The position numbers were made by a program, and so were the translations under genes. This document shows positions 43,067 through 53,461 of a DNA stretch of 61,244 nucleotides, piece by piece. Under the pieces are notes generated by a model. That model was not told where the DNA came from. It worked only from the letters and a program-made list of their open reading frames with translations, and did no database searches. Source of the DNA: Porphyromonas uenonis 60-3. Lineage in GTDB: Bacteria > Bacteroidota > Bacteroidia > Bacteroidales > Porphyromonadaceae. Each line of letters begins with the position of its first letter. Positions within the stretch are counted from its first letter, which is position 1. Location of the stretch: positions 1-61,244 of the forward strand of contig NZ_ACLR01000221.1 of NCBI RefSeq assembly GCF_000174775.1. Reading direction: 5' to 3'.

Positions 43067-45700
43067 GAAGGAGACGGAGATGCCTAGGCGGACGGAGTGG
43101 CGCTGGAGCGGGGGGATGCCTTGGCCAGTGATGCGGTAGAAGTATTGGACGGAGAGTACCTTGAAGATGTTGCTCAGTCCTGCCGAGAACTCGAGGTGTA
43201 GGTCATTGCGCATTGGCTCGGCGTAGGTGGGGAGGAGGATCTGCCCAGGTCGCGGGGTGATGTGCCGTGGCGACGTGTCGCCCCAGTAGCCGTGGATGCC
43301 GACGAGCTCTCGCAGTCCGAGTCGCTTGACGAGCGGGATCCGGTTGAAGAGCAAGCCCTCCATACGATAGAGGAACTTGAAGTCGAGGTATTTGTCGGCG
43401 ATGAACTCTAGTGGCTGGATGGTCTGGAAGGCATCGGGGACGAGTAGCCAGGCGCGATTGCCATAGGGCGTGAAGAGCTGTGACTGTGGGGTATTGCCTA
43501 GAGCGATGCCACTCTGGAGGGTTATGTCGAGTGCGCCAAATATGCTGAGATACAGTCTCTGGCTGTAGGCGAGATGGAGCGCACCGTGGGTCTGGTCGTT
43601 GCCCCATAGGCCTCGTGGGTAGACCGATCCAGTGATTGTGAAGGATGGCTTGTAGATGTCTGCCGAGACGATGCTACCAGGCTTGCGCCCTGAGTAGGGC
43701 GTGCGTCCAGGCGTCCAACTGAGTGAGGCTCCGATCTCGGTCTGTCGTAGTTCGTGGACTTCGTATTGCTTGCCCTCGTCATCGATCGTATAGTAGTGGA
43801 GCGTGCCTGTGGGGCGCTGGCGTTGGTAGTCGACCCATATATGGGAGTAGAGGCTAGGCAACCAGTCGATCTCGTGCGAGGCCTCTATATCTAGTCCGTA
43901 GTAGCGACGTGTGATGGTGTAGGTGCCAAAGATAGAGGCGATGCCATCTTTGTAAAGTCCGTAGCTTTCCTCCCCAGGGAAGAAGAGGTCGTTGCGTATG
44001 GAGAGCGCAAAGTTGTTTCGTGGGTAGCTGTGGGGGTGTAGCTCTTTTGGCTTAGTGGCGTAGGTGAGACGAGCGTAGTACTTCCACTTTTTGTCCTTAA
44101 AGCCATAGGTGACATATCCCTCGGCAAAGAGCTGGTTGTGCAGTTTGGCCGTGGTCATACCACCAAGTCGCAGCCGTACGCCCTCGATTAGGTTGGCACT
44201 GATGAGGGTCTCTAGGGGACCAATGTCTAGATAGACACGCTCACGGTGTAGTGGCTCGGCAGGTATCGGGATAAAGCCTACGGAAGCTATCCTGGCGCAT
44301 AGCGAAAAGAACTTGTACCCAGGGTCGTGGAGGATATAGTCGACGAGCTGTGTGGCGCGCTGCTCGGTGGAGTCTATTGGCTCGGGGCGAACGACCAGAC
44401 CGTAGTCGTCGATAACGCGTGTCATGAGTTGCTGGAGCGTATCAGCGGGGAGGAGGAGACGCGGGTCGAGCACCTCTGGTCGTAGCGCTGTGGCGCCTGT
44501 CGCATAGTGGCTGTAGATGGAGGTGACGCGAGCTAAGGCGGAGATGTTTAGTCGCTTGGATACGCGAAAGAGTGCATCGAGGCGCTGTCGCTCGGGGAGC
44601 CATAGGGTGTCGGACCGACCGTCTGGTCGTGTGATGCTCTGCGGGGTGTAGTCTATAGTAATCTCTAGGCGGTCTACCCAGTTGACATTGGCGGTGGTGG
44701 GGAGGCGCATCTCTACTCGGTGGATGCTGTAGTCCACGGTGTCTACTAGTAGCGTACCCGAAAAGCCTGCGTCACGCAACTCAATCGGTACGAACTGTAT
44801 CTGATAGCAGGGATTGCCCGAAGCGTCTGGAATGGTGTCTCGTAGATAGTACTTGTAGAAGGTGATGCCGAGCTGGGAGTGTAGGGGGCCTATGATCTCT
44901 TTGGAGAGGAGTGGCAGATCGTTGTCGTAGATGTCTACGGGAGCGAGGAGGGCATCTATATTGCTCGATAGCAGTCCCTCGTCAACGACCTGCTCGACCC
45001 CACAGTGTCGTGTGCCGAGAAGTAGCGGGTTCTCTGGGTGCCCACCTTGCTGTGCGTAGACGATGTGTCGCTCACGTAGAGAGAAGGGGAGGATGGGTGT
45101 CCTGGCGAGTGCAGAGCTGTCTGCGAAGCTCTTCATGCGCCACTTGGGGATGCCCCAGTAGCCTTTGCCTCGTGTGATGTCGCCCTGAGCGAGGAGGGTC
45201 TTTTGGTAGAGCTGGTAGGAGTAGTCGGGCAGGGCGGATAGATGGTTGCGCTCTTTGTGCTGCATCACCTGGCGCATGATGGTTACGGCAGGATTGCCCT
45301 TGCGTCGGTAGCGCTCTTTCTTGGGCTTGACGATGATCGTCTCCATGACCGTTTCTTTTCGGAAGAGGGGGATGCGACCTAATTCGTGATTCTGGTATTT
45401 GTCCAAGAGCAGTGTGCGACCTTCGTAGCCCAGACAATTGATCTGTAGTGCGATGGAGTCTGTGGCGATGAGCTCTTGCTGTAGCTTGATGGTGAAGGCT
45501 CCTTTGTCATTACTGGCGGTACCCGTGACGCTCTGGAGGGTTTCGGTGGAGATGGTGGCGTAGGGGATCGGCTCTCCGGTCTCTCGGTCGTATAGGAGGC
45601 CCGTGATGGTGGTGCTCCTGATGATCTGTGCGGGGAGCAAGGTGGGGAGGAGGCACAGGAAGCTCCAGAGCAGGAGACGGTAGCTACGCTTGACAGGCAT
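43064..45700 (-). CDS. DUF5686 outer-membrane protein with carboxypeptidase-like domain
   Basis: An 878-residue envelope protein. Signal peptide about 1-25 (LLLWSFLCLLPTLLPAQ), then a carboxypeptidase-regulatory-like Ig domain (ITGLLYDRETGEPIPYATISTE, NDKGAFTIKL, NCLGYEGRTL) and the long DUF5686 region (VIVKPKKERYRRKGNPAVTIMRQVM-like, YYLRDTIPDASGNPCYQIQFVP, FSGTLLVDTVDYSIHRVEMRLP), ending in beta strands likely to form a barrel (HLEFSAGLSNIFKVLSVQYFYRITG, RLGISVSF). Function unknown; the family is widespread in Bacteroidetes. rpoN lies 7 nt upstream and both are probably in one operon. Confidence 0.88.
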   Translation of the reverse strand: MPVKRSYRLLLWSFLCLLPTLLPAQIIRSTTITGLLYDRETGEPIPYATISTETLQSVTGTASNDKGAFTIKLQQELIATDSIALQINCLGYEGRTLLLDKYQNHELGRIPLFRKETVMETIIVKPKKERYRRKGNPAVTIMRQVMQHKERNHLSALPDYSYQLYQKTLLAQGDITRGKGYWGIPKWRMKSFADSSALARTPILPFSLRERHIVYAQQGGHPENPLLLGTRHCGVEQVVDEGLLSSNIDALLAPVDIYDNDLPLLSKEIIGPLHSQLGITFYKYYLRDTIPDASGNPCYQIQFVPIELRDAGFSGTLLVDTVDYSIHRVEMRLPTTANVNWVDRLEITIDYTPQSITRPDGRSDTLWLPERQRLDALFRVSKRLNISALARVTSIYSHYATGATALRPEVLDPRLLLPADTLQQLMTRVIDDYGLVVRPEPIDSTEQRATQLVDYILHDPGYKFFSLCARIASVGFIPIPAEPLHRERVYLDIGPLETLISANLIEGVRLRLGGMTTAKLHNQLFAEGYVTYGFKDKKWKYYARLTYATKPKELHPHSYPRNNFALSIRNDLFFPGEESYGLYKDGIASIFGTYTITRRYYGLDIEASHEIDWLPSLYSHIWVDYQRQRPTGTLHYYTIDDEGKQYEVHELRQTEIGASLSWTPGRTPYSGRKPGSIVSADIYKPSFTITGSVYPRGLWGNDQTHGALHLAYSQRLYLSIFGALDITLQSGIALGNTPQSQLFTPYGNRAWLLVPDAFQTIQPLEFIADKYLDFKFLYRMEGLLFNRIPLVKRLGLRELVGIHGYWGDTSPRHITPRPGQILLPTYAEPMRNDLHLEFSAGLSNIFKVLSVQYFYRITGQGIPPLQRHSVRLGISVSF

Positions 45701-45707
45701 GAGCGGG

Positions 45708-47186
45708 TTACTTAGTCAGCTTGCGACGCAGGCGAGCCGTGGGGAGCCCGAGCTGCTGTCGATACTTGGCGGTGGTGCGGCGCGCTATGTCGTAGCCTTG
45801 GCGTGAGAGCTCCTCCGTGAGTTGGTCGTCTGTGAGCGGCTGGCGTGGATCTTCCCCATCAATGATTTGCTTGAGGCAATCTTTGATCACTTTGGTGGAG
45901 ACATCGCTACCGTCCTTTGCCTGCATGCTTTCGCTAAAGAAGAACTTGACGGGGTAGATGCCCCACTGGCACTGTACGTACTTGCTATTGCTGACGCGTG
46001 AGATGGTGCTGATATCTAGTCGGGCTAGCTCGGCAACGTCCTTGAGGATCATGGGGCGCAGGTCTATGATGTCGCCCGAGAGGAAGAAGTCTCGCTGCAG
46101 CGTCATGATGATGGTCATGGTCGTGCGGAGGGTGTCGTAACGCTGCTGCAGAGCGGAGATGAACCACTCGGCGTCCTTGACTCGGTCGCGGGTGTACTGA
46201 ATCGTCTCCTTGAGCTTGGCTCGCTCGCTGGTTGAGGCATCTCGGTAGTCGGCGATCATCTGCTTGTAGCTTGGCGACACGGTGAGGGCGGGTATCTCGC
46301 GCTGATCGGTGAGGGTCAGGGTGAGCTCGCCTTCATGCTCGGTGATGATGAAGTCGGGTGTGACTTTCGAGAGGAGGGTCTCTGCAGAGGAGTCAAAGCC
46401 GTTGCCTGGCTTGGGCGAGAGCTGGTGAATGAGCGACGACACGGCCTCAAGTTGCTTTTGATCAAAGCCTCGCTTGGTGAGTCGCTCGAACCGTTTGTAA
46501 GCAAAGTCATCAAAGTAGCTAGAGACGATCTTCTCCGCATTGACCACAGTCTCGCTCTGCTCCATGCGGTGTAGCTGTAGTAGTAAGCACTCTTGTAGCG
46601 TCCTAGCTCCTACGCCTGGCGGATCTAAGCTCTGAATGATCTGAAGTAGCTCGGCGAGCTCCTGCTCGGAGGCGTCGATGCCCTCTTTGAGGAGCAGATC
46701 CTGAGCGATGAGCGGGAGCGAGCGGTCTAGGTAACCGTCCTCACGGAGGTTCCCTACTATATAAGGTACGAGCAATTGTTGCCGCTCGGTGAGCTCTAGG
46801 GTGGAGAGTTGGTTGTCAAGGTAGTCCGTGAGGGAGAGTCCGTGAGCGGCAAAGGGTATCTCCTCGCGCTGCTGCTCTCTTTCGGCGATCATCCTCAGCC
46901 GATAAGCTGGTATCTCGTCGTCATTGCCGAACTCGTTGCGTGCTTCGAGCCGATCTTGGTCGGACTGGCTTAGGGAAGAGTCGACTTGCTCGTTGGTTGC
47001 GTTGCTTTCATTGGAATCGTCACGAGCAGTGTAAGCCTCTTCGAGGGCGGGGTTGCGCTCGATCTCAGCACTGATGCGCTGCTCCAGCTCGGTGACAGGT
47101 AGCTCCAGCAGTTGTATCTGCTGTATCTGCCGGGCGGTGAGGGTCTGGCGCTGCTCTAGCTGCTGTTGCTGGCGATTCTTTAGCAT
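45708..47186 (-). CDS. rpoN: RNA polymerase sigma-54 factor
   Basis: Sigma-54 directs RNA polymerase to -24/-12 promoters that need an ATP-driven activator. The 492 residues have the glutamine-rich region I (LTARQIQQIQLLELPVTELEQRI), an acidic region II, the core-binding domain, the HTH, and the C-terminal RpoN box ARRTTAKYRQ at about 468-477, which contacts the -24 element. No enhancer-binding activator gene is in the window. Its start overlaps the murF stop by 7 nt (translational coupling). Confidence 0.96.
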   Translation of the reverse strand: MLKNRQQQQLEQRQTLTARQIQQIQLLELPVTELEQRISAEIERNPALEEAYTARDDSNESNATNEQVDSSLSQSDQDRLEARNEFGNDDEIPAYRLRMIAEREQQREEIPFAAHGLSLTDYLDNQLSTLELTERQQLLVPYIVGNLREDGYLDRSLPLIAQDLLLKEGIDASEQELAELLQIIQSLDPPGVGARTLQECLLLQLHRMEQSETVVNAEKIVSSYFDDFAYKRFERLTKRGFDQKQLEAVSSLIHQLSPKPGNGFDSSAETLLSKVTPDFIITEHEGELTLTLTDQREIPALTVSPSYKQMIADYRDASTSERAKLKETIQYTRDRVKDAEWFISALQQRYDTLRTTMTIIMTLQRDFFLSGDIIDLRPMILKDVAELARLDISTISRVSNSKYVQCQWGIYPVKFFFSESMQAKDGSDVSTKVIKDCLKQIIDGEDPRQPLTDDQLTEELSRQGYDIARRTTAKYRQQLGLPTARLRRKLTK

Positions 47187-48550
47187 AGCTCCGCAATGGA
47201 CGAGAGGTGGTGCGAGTTAGAGCCTTTGATCAGGATAAAGCTGTGCTGCGGTTGGTGTCTGGTGAAGTATTGCTTGAGAGCGGTCGCTGAGGGGAAGAAG
47301 ATGAAGTGTTCGTTCCCATAGTGTCCCTGCAGAGCAAAGAAGTTGGGCCCGCAGAAGTAAGTGACCATCTTAGGGTAGCGCAGGAGGTAGCTCCTTATCT
47401 GTCTGATGACGGTGATATGCTCGCTCTCGGCAGCATCGCCGAGCTCGTTCATGTCACCGAGGATGAGCATGCGGTTGAGCCCCTGCGAGTCCATCGTGAA
47501 GTAGCTATTGAGCGCCACCTCCATGCTAGAGGGGTTGGCGTTGTAGCAGTCGAGGATGACGCGGTTGCCTTGCGCTGTCGGGGGAAGGACTTGCGACCGC
47601 TCATTGTGTGGCTGGTAATTGGTCACGGCCTCATTGATCGTCTTCGGATCTAAGCCGAAGTGTAGTCCCACGGTGATGGCTGCGAGTATGTTGTTGAGGT
47701 TGTAGTCGCCGACTAGCTTTGTCGCTAGCTGGTAGCTTTCGCCAGTCTCCTGGTCACGCCACTCTATCTTTAGCAGACCAGTCTCATCGGTGGGGAGTAC
47801 GGAGCCTGTGATGCGTGGCGAAGAGGTGCCGTTGTAGTAGACCGTGGGCAGTCCATTGAGGTTGCTGATGAGCGTCTTGTCCTCGCCATTGCAGAAGGCT
47901 TGTCCGTCATGCTCTCGCAGATAAGCGTACAGCTCGCTCTTAGCCTTGACCACTCCCTCGGGCGTGCCAAAGCCTGAGAGATGAGCCCGCCCAACATTCG
48001 TAATGATGCCGTACTGTGGCTGAGCCAGCTTGCAGAGCGAAGCGATGTCTCCGATGTGTGAAGCACCGAGCTCGACGATGACAAACTGATGCTCGGGGCG
48101 AACTTGTAGCAGGGTAAGCGGGACGCCTATTTCGTTGTTGTAGTTCCCCTGCGTAGCATGCACCCGATACTTGGCGGACAAGACCGCAGCGACCAGCTCC
48201 TTGGTAGTCGTCTTACCATTGGTCCCCGTGATCGCTATGAAGGTTGCCTCGGACTTTGCCCTATGTAGGAGCGCCAGCTCGTGGAGCGCCTCAAAGCCTC
48301 CGTCCTTGTAGTAGATGAGTCTCTCCCGAAGGTCGGCTTCCTCGACCGCATCTATATAGCTAAGGTCGTCAACGAGAGCGTACTTGCAGCCCTGCTTGAG
48401 CGCATCCGCAGCGAAGCGATTGCCATCGAAGTGGGCTCCTCGTAGCGATACGAAGAGCGAGTCAGGACGCAGATGTCTCGTGTCGGTGCAGATACCGTCG
48501 CTCTGGAGGAGTAGGTCGTAGATATGATTGATGTCAGCTGATTGTCGCAT
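47180..48550 (-). CDS. murF: UDP-N-acetylmuramoyl-tripeptide--D-alanyl-D-alanine ligase
   Basis: MurF adds D-Ala-D-Ala to the UDP-MurNAc tripeptide, the last cytoplasmic step of peptidoglycan precursor synthesis. The 456 residues have the Mur ligase ATP loop GTNGKTT at 109-115, THATQGNYNNEIGVPLTLL-like region (HATQGNYNNEIGVPLTLLQ), ELGASHIGDIASL, FGTPEGVVKAKSEL and the C-terminal domain with DCYNANPSSMEVALNSY and LGDMNELG. It lies at the start of a minus-strand run coaD-murF-rpoN-DUF5686 rather than in a mur cluster. Gap to coaD is 24 nt. Confidence 0.96.
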   Translation of the reverse strand: MRQSADINHIYDLLLQSDGICTDTRHLRPDSLFVSLRGAHFDGNRFAADALKQGCKYALVDDLSYIDAVEEADLRERLIYYKDGGFEALHELALLHRAKSEATFIAITGTNGKTTTKELVAAVLSAKYRVHATQGNYNNEIGVPLTLLQVRPEHQFVIVELGASHIGDIASLCKLAQPQYGIITNVGRAHLSGFGTPEGVVKAKSELYAYLREHDGQAFCNGEDKTLISNLNGLPTVYYNGTSSPRITGSVLPTDETGLLKIEWRDQETGESYQLATKLVGDYNLNNILAAITVGLHFGLDPKTINEAVTNYQPHNERSQVLPPTAQGNRVILDCYNANPSSMEVALNSYFTMDSQGLNRMLILGDMNELGDAAESEHITVIRQIRSYLLRYPKMVTYFCGPNFFALQGHYGNEHFIFFPSATALKQYFTRHQPQHSFILIKGSNSHHLSSIAELC

Positions 48551-48574
48551 AGTAAGAGGATAGGAGATAGCTAA

Positions 48575-49039
48575 TTAGTCAAAAGTCAAAGGCATGCCAC
48601 TGGGTACGTAGTCAGATACATCTAGCCCCCAGCTCAGGAGCTCCCGTACCATAGAGCTAGAGATGTGGAGCAGTCCTTGCGCTCCAAAGAGGAGTACGGT
48701 CATAGGCCCGTTTAGATGGTCATTGATCTGGGAGATACTCTGCTCGTACTCGAAGTCGCTCGTGGAGCGTACGCCACGTATGAGAAACTGTGCGCCACAC
48801 TGCTTCGCCGCTTCGATGGTCATGCCGCTATAGCTGACTACTCGGATACGAGGCTCCTGCGCATAGACGGTCTCTATCTGTAGAGTTCGTTGCTCGGCGG
48901 TGAAGCATGGCTTTTTCGTCGGGTGCGTGCCGATACCTATGACCACCTCGTCGAAAATCTTGAGAGCACGTGCCACAATGTCCGCATGCCCTAGTGTGAA
49001 GGGGTCAAAGGAACCCGCAAAGAATCCGATACGCTTCAT
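48575..49039 (-). CDS. coaD: Phosphopantetheine adenylyltransferase
   Basis: CoaD joins 4'-phosphopantetheine and ATP into dephospho-CoA, the next-to-last step of coenzyme A synthesis. The 154 residues hold the nucleotidyltransferase signature FAGSFDPFTLGHADIVARA (with TLGH), KKPCFTAEQR, RGVRSTSDFEYEQSISQIN and the second motif HISSSMVREL. Full length. It lies 28 nt after parE on the minus strand, an arrangement recalled from other Bacteroidales. Confidence 0.96.
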   Translation of the reverse strand: MKRIGFFAGSFDPFTLGHADIVARALKIFDEVVIGIGTHPTKKPCFTAEQRTLQIETVYAQEPRIRVVSYSGMTIEAAKQCGAQFLIRGVRSTSDFEYEQSISQINDHLNGPMTVLLFGAQGLLHISSSMVRELLSWGLDVSDYVPSGMPLTFD

Positions 49040-49067
49040 ATCTGTCTGCTAAGCTAGCTGGGGAGAC

Positions 49068-51089
49068 TTAGACGATCTCCTCGTCGATGACTAGGTTGTC
49101 TATGATAAAGTCTTGACGGTCGGGCGTGTTCTTGCCCATGTAGAAGTGGAGCATTCGCTTGAGATTGTCCTCCTTGCGGAGCGACACCTGACGGAGCTTG
49201 ATGTTTTCCTCCGTGATCAGCTCCTTAAACTCATTGGCGCTAATCTCGCCCAGACCCTTGAAGCGGGTGATCTGAGCCGAAGCTCCCATTCGCTCGACAG
49301 CTGCATTGAGCTCCTGGTCACTGTAGCAGTAGGCTGAGGTCTCCGTCTCAGACGCTGGCTCGATGGTCACCTTCTTGCCGCCCTTCTTCTTGCCCGCAGA
49401 GGCAACACGTGCCGTGATACTCTTCTTGCGCTTGGCTGGGAGCGAGACACGATAGAGCGGTGTCTCCAATATATATACGTGTCCACGCCGCACCAACTCG
49501 GGGAAGAACTGCAAGAAGAAGGTTAGCGTCAGGAGTCGTATGTGCATACCGTCGTCATCGGCATCGGTAGCGATGATCACACGGTTGTAGCGCAAGCCGT
49601 CGAGGCCGTCCTCGATGTTGAGCGCAGCCTGGAGGAGGTTAAACTCTTCGTTCTCATAGACCACCTTCTTGCTCAGCCCGTAGCTGTTGAGCGGTTTGCC
49701 TCGCAAGCTAAAGACCGCTTGGTAGCGCGCATCTCGGCTCTGCGTGATCGATCCACTAGCCGAGTTACCCTCCGTGATAAAGATACTGGTCAGCTCTGGG
49801 TTCTTAGCCTTCGGATCGTTGTAGTGCTCGGTGCAGTCACGCAGCTTCTTATTGTGCAGGCTCGCCTTCTTAGCACGCTCACGCGCCAGCTTGGTCACGC
49901 CACTCATCGCTTTGCGCTCTCGCTCGTTGGCTTGGATCGTCTGGAGCATCACCTCGGAGATCTCGGGGTGCATGTGGAGGTAGTTGTCGAGCTTCTCCTT
50001 GAGGAAGTCACCGACAAACTTCTGTACCGTCACACCCCGCAGTGGTTCATGCTCAAACATCGGGTCTTGCGGCACCATCTCTTTGGAGCCTAGCTTGATC
50101 TTCGTCTGACTCTCGAACTCAGGCTCGATGATGCGAATGCTGATCGCTGCTGCCATGCCAGAGCGAATGTCCCCATACTCAAAGCCCTTGCCCGAAAACT
50201 CCTTGATCACACGAGCCACCTGCTCGCGAAAGGCTGTCAAGTGGGTACCTCCCTGTGTGGTGTACTGACCATTGACAAAGCTGTAAAACTCCTCTCCGTA
50301 CTGCTCAATGTGTGTGATAGCGACCTCTATGTCGGGTCCCGTGAGACGTATGATCGGGTAGAGCGGATCGCCCGTGATGGTGTCTGAGAGGAAGTCCTGT
50401 AGCCCGTGACGGCTTACATATTTCTTATCGTTGAGGTAGAGTGTCAGCCCCGTGTTGAGGTAGCAGTAGTTGCGCACGAGCGCCTCCACATGGCGCAGGT
50501 CGTAGTGCGAGTTGCGAAAGACCTCAGCGTCTGGCGTGAAGACGACCAAGGTGCCGTGCTCCTCCTTGTCCTCCCACGGCTCCGCTGGTGTATGAGCGAT
50601 CATCTCAGCCCGCTCGTAGGTGACGGAAGAGGTCTCTCCCTCGCGCCAGCTCTGGACGGTAAAGGTCGAGGAGAGCGCATTGACCGCCTTGAGACCGACA
50701 CCGTTCAGACCGACCGACTTCTTGAAGGCTTGCGAGTCGATCTTAGCACCCGTATTCATCTTAGAGGTCGCATCAACGAGCTTGCCGAGTGGTATGCCAC
50801 GACCGTAGTCTCGTATCTGCACCTCGTTTGTCTCGCCGTCTATCGTGATGCGTATCTCACTACCCACACCCATGACAAACTCATCGATCGAGTTGTCTAT
50901 CACCTCCTTGATAAGGATGTAGATACCGTCGTCCGCCTGCGTACCATCTCCGAGCTTACCTATATACATACCAGGACGCTTGCGGATATGCTCGCTCCAG
51001 GAGAGCGTCCGAAAGTCATCCTCGGTGTACCCCGCTACGGCGCTGGGGGATAGCTGGTCTGGGTTATTTAGTGGTTCTTGTATCGGCAT
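49068..51089 (-). CDS. parE: Topoisomerase IV subunit B (GyrB/ParE family)
   Basis: The ATPase/TOPRIM subunit of a type IIA topoisomerase that separates daughter chromosomes. 673 residues. GHKL ATPase: [52 protein letters not shown]. Transducer middle ([28 protein letters not shown]). TOPRIM domain: [14 protein letters not shown] (family EGDSA is EGNSA here), then [13 protein letters not shown]-terminus with [19 protein letters not shown]. It is shorter than typical GyrB and lacks a long insert, which supports ParE. The ParC partner is not in this window. Confidence 0.92.
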   Translation of the reverse strand: MPIQEPLNNPDQLSPSAVAGYTEDDFRTLSWSEHIRKRPGMYIGKLGDGTQADDGIYILIKEVIDNSIDEFVMGVGSEIRITIDGETNEVQIRDYGRGIPLGKLVDATSKMNTGAKIDSQAFKKSVGLNGVGLKAVNALSSTFTVQSWREGETSSVTYERAEMIAHTPAEPWEDKEEHGTLVVFTPDAEVFRNSHYDLRHVEALVRNYCYLNTGLTLYLNDKKYVSRHGLQDFLSDTITGDPLYPIIRLTGPDIEVAITHIEQYGEEFYSFVNGQYTTQGGTHLTAFREQVARVIKEFSGKGFEYGDIRSGMAAAISIRIIEPEFESQTKIKLGSKEMVPQDPMFEHEPLRGVTVQKFVGDFLKEKLDNYLHMHPEISEVMLQTIQANERERKAMSGVTKLARERAKKASLHNKKLRDCTEHYNDPKAKNPELTSIFITEGNSASGSITQSRDARYQAVFSLRGKPLNSYGLSKKVVYENEEFNLLQAALNIEDGLDGLRYNRVIIATDADDDGMHIRLLTLTFFLQFFPELVRRGHVYILETPLYRVSLPAKRKKSITARVASAGKKKGGKKVTIEPASETETSAYCYSDQELNAAVERMGASAQITRFKGLGEISANEFKELITEENIKLRQVSLRKEDNLKRMLHFYMGKNTPDRQDFIIDNLVIDEEIV

Positions 51090-51116
51090 GGAGGTGAGGG
51101 TAAATAAAGGAAGAGA

Positions 51117-52244
51117 TTAGAGCTCCTTGATGAAGACACGGCGCGTCTTGTGGTGCTTACGCTCGAAGTAGCTCCACTGTAGCTGTACTGCCACATTAGT
51201 CTCCAGCTCAGGATTACTCTCAGCGGTCTCGACACCTAACTTGTTGTAGATCGGTATCAAGTCGGCGAAGATCAGTGCATTGATCCCCTTGTTTTGATAC
51301 TCAGGCAGGACACCGATGAGGTAGAGGTCGACCACCTTGGGCGGGGTCTTGAGCGCATTCAGTAGAGGTATGAAGCCAAAGGGGTAGAGCCGTCCCTTGG
51401 CAGCCCGCATCGCCTTGCTCAAGTTGGGCATCGTGATGGCGAAAGCAATCATCTGCTCGTCACGCTCTCGGACGATAGCGGTAAAGAAGTCTAGACGCAG
51501 TAGAGGCAGGTAGGCTTTGGCATAGTACTCCATCTGTGCGGGCGATAACTCGCTAAAGCCATAGAGCGGTGCGTAAGCCTTATTGAGCGTGTTAAAGATT
51601 TCTTCAGCGTGAGACATAATCTCCTTGCGGCTCTTGTACTTAACCACTTTGAGACCATACTTCTCCTTCACTAGATTGGCGATGCGCTGATGCTTCTCTG
51701 GGATCTCCTTAGGGATCTTGATCAGGTACTCCTTCCAGTCGGTACTCTTGGCGTAGCCTAGACGCTCCAGTTGTTTGGGGTAGTAAGCGTAGTTGTAGAG
51801 GCCTACGGTCGTACCCATCTGGTCAAAACCCTCCACGAGCATCGCCTCCTGATCCATATCGGTGAAGGACATCGGCCCGTGTATGTAGTCCATTCCCTTG
51901 TTGCGACCCCACTGCTCTACAGTCTCAAAGAGCTTGTCGACCACCTCGTCATCATTGATGAAGTCAGCGAAACCAAAGCGAGCGTAGTTTTGATTCCACG
52001 TCTCGTTTGCCTTATGGTTGATGATACCTGCGATGCGCCCTACGATCTTACCATCCTTGTAGGCTAGGAAGTAGGCCGCCTCACATACATCGAAGGAGGG
52101 ATTCTTGTCCTTATCCAGTAGGTCTATCTCATCCTTGATGATGCCAGGGACGTGGTAGGGATTGTTTTTGTACAGCTCAAGGTTGAACTCAACAAACTTC
52201 TTCAGTTCCTTGCGCCCATCTATTTGTCTGATTTCTACTGCCAT
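51117..52244 (-). CDS. GNAT-like N-acetyltransferase family protein
   Basis: A 375-residue cytoplasmic protein with an acyltransferase fold: VCEAAYFLAYKDGKIVGRIAGIINHKAN resembles the acetyl-CoA-binding strand-loop of GNAT proteins, and VVDLYLIGVLPEYQNKGINALIFADL resembles the R/Q-x-x-G-x-G/A motif. Bacteroidetes proteins of this length are generally annotated as GNAT acetyltransferases. The substrate is unknown. Minus-strand -7 box at 52290-52297. Confidence 0.75.
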   Translation of the reverse strand: MAVEIRQIDGRKELKKFVEFNLELYKNNPYHVPGIIKDEIDLLDKDKNPSFDVCEAAYFLAYKDGKIVGRIAGIINHKANETWNQNYARFGFADFINDDEVVDKLFETVEQWGRNKGMDYIHGPMSFTDMDQEAMLVEGFDQMGTTVGLYNYAYYPKQLERLGYAKSTDWKEYLIKIPKEIPEKHQRIANLVKEKYGLKVVKYKSRKEIMSHAEEIFNTLNKAYAPLYGFSELSPAQMEYYAKAYLPLLRLDFFTAIVRERDEQMIAFAITMPNLSKAMRAAKGRLYPFGFIPLLNALKTPPKVVDLYLIGVLPEYQNKGINALIFADLIPIYNKLGVETAESNPELETNVAVQLQWSYFERKHHKTRRVFIKEL

Positions 52245-52289
52245 GGTTTGAGATTCTGGTTTTGATTGCTACAGTTACTGCTCTGGCGA

Positions 52290-52297
52290 CAAAGTTA
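52290..52297 (-). promoter_or_regulatory. -7 promoter box upstream of the GNAT-like gene
   Basis: TAACTTTG on the minus strand, 45 nt before the start codon; a TTTG at 52316-52313 lies only 15 nt upstream, closer than usual. Confidence 0.4.
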
Positions 52298-52484
52298 GCA
52301 AAATAAGCGATACAAATAGGCTCCCCGACTAAGTAAGCCCGCTATCCGATGCTGGTAAACTGACCTTGTAAAGCTTCGAAAGTGTGTGCGATGAGATGTG
52401 ACGCTTTACTCCCGCTAAAAGTCAATCTCCACGGAGAAACTTCCAAATAGCTCCATGGAGAATGCTTATTTCCTCCGAAGTTTG

Positions 52485-52770
52485 AAATAAAAGTTCGGAA
52501 GAATGAAATGAAACTTCGGAAGAAAGATTTCGAAGTTCGGAAGAATTTGCCGTTTGCTCCCTGGAGCATCTCAATTTCCTCGGTAGAAAGTCCGTTTCTT
52601 CGTCAAGTCTCCGAAGTAGGTCCAGGATAGCTCGCCGCCATAAACACGAGGAAATGTAATTCCCATCGGATGAAAATCCATTTTCATACAGGAGAAAATC
52701 CATTTTCATACGGGAGAAAATCCATTTTCATGGGTAAGAAAATCCATTTTCATGGGCATGAAAATAGTTG
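52485..52770. repeat. Dispersed intergenic repeat array, copy 4 (21/22-bp units)
   Basis: Three units at 21 bp (ttc at 52494, 52515, 52536) with cores GTTCGGAAGAAT or CTTCGGAAGAAA, then a spacer, then five units at exactly 22 bp (GAAAAT at 52672, 52694, 52716, 52738, 52760), four with the palindromic core GAAAATCCATTTTC. It fills the gap between the divergent GNAT-like gene and the small barrel gene. The core centre reads CC here, as in copy 2. Confidence 0.85.
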
Positions 52771-52879
52771 ATCACCCCGAGGAAGCGATCGATAAGGTGG
52801 GTGTTACCGTTATATTGGTATTGCTTTTCTCCTAAAAGATTCCGACCTTTGTCGCCAATAATCACATATACCTCTAAAC

Positions 52880-53461
52880 ATGAAGAGACTATTCACACTT
52901 TTCGCAGGGCTACTAGCCCTCCTCTGGAGCTGCAGCTCTCTGCAGGCGCAGACCACAACGGACGAGCACGAAGACCACGCATCGTGGTTCGTGGGCGGTG
53001 TCGCTAGCTTTTGGGTTAATAGCGATGCCAAGACGACGTCGCTAGAGTTTCACCCAGAGCTAGGTTACTTCTTCAACGACACCTGGGCCGTGGGACTGAT
53101 GGCTGGATATGGACTGAAGTCGTATGAGATGACTAGCCAGAAGGCGCTACAGCACGAGTTCTCGCTCTCACCTTTCGTCCGCTACTACTTCCTACACAGA
53201 GGCCCCTTCAACCTCTATCTAGACGGCAATGTCGGCTACAGCTATGAGAGACAGGGCGAACATAGTCACCAGGGCTTTGAGGTGGGCTTGCGTCCAGGCG
53301 CTTGTCTAGACCTTGCGGATGGCTTGTGCCTCTGTATGCGTCTGGGATTCCTAGGCTATCGCAAGAGCTTCCATGGTGATGAGCCTGGCGTGCCTTCAAA
53401 TGGATTCGGACTATCCTTCACGCCAGAGCATCTGATGGTCGGACTGGAGCTAGAGTTTTAG
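52880..53461 (+). CDS. Small outer-membrane beta-barrel (porin-like) protein
   Basis: A 193-residue protein with an N-terminal signal ([24 protein letters not shown]; the Cys near the cleavage site could make it a lipoprotein, less likely). The rest is eight or so amphipathic strands ([73 protein letters not shown]) as in small OmpA/OmpX-like barrels. Function unknown. Its stop codon overlaps that of engB on the other strand by 3 nt. Confidence 0.85.
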   Translation: MKRLFTLFAGLLALLWSCSSLQAQTTTDEHEDHASWFVGGVASFWVNSDAKTTSLEFHPELGYFFNDTWAVGLMAGYGLKSYEMTSQKALQHEFSLSPFVRYYFLHRGPFNLYLDGNVGYSYERQGEHSHQGFEVGLRPGACLDLADGLCLCMRLGFLGYRKSFHGDEPGVPSNGFGLSFTPEHLMVGLELEF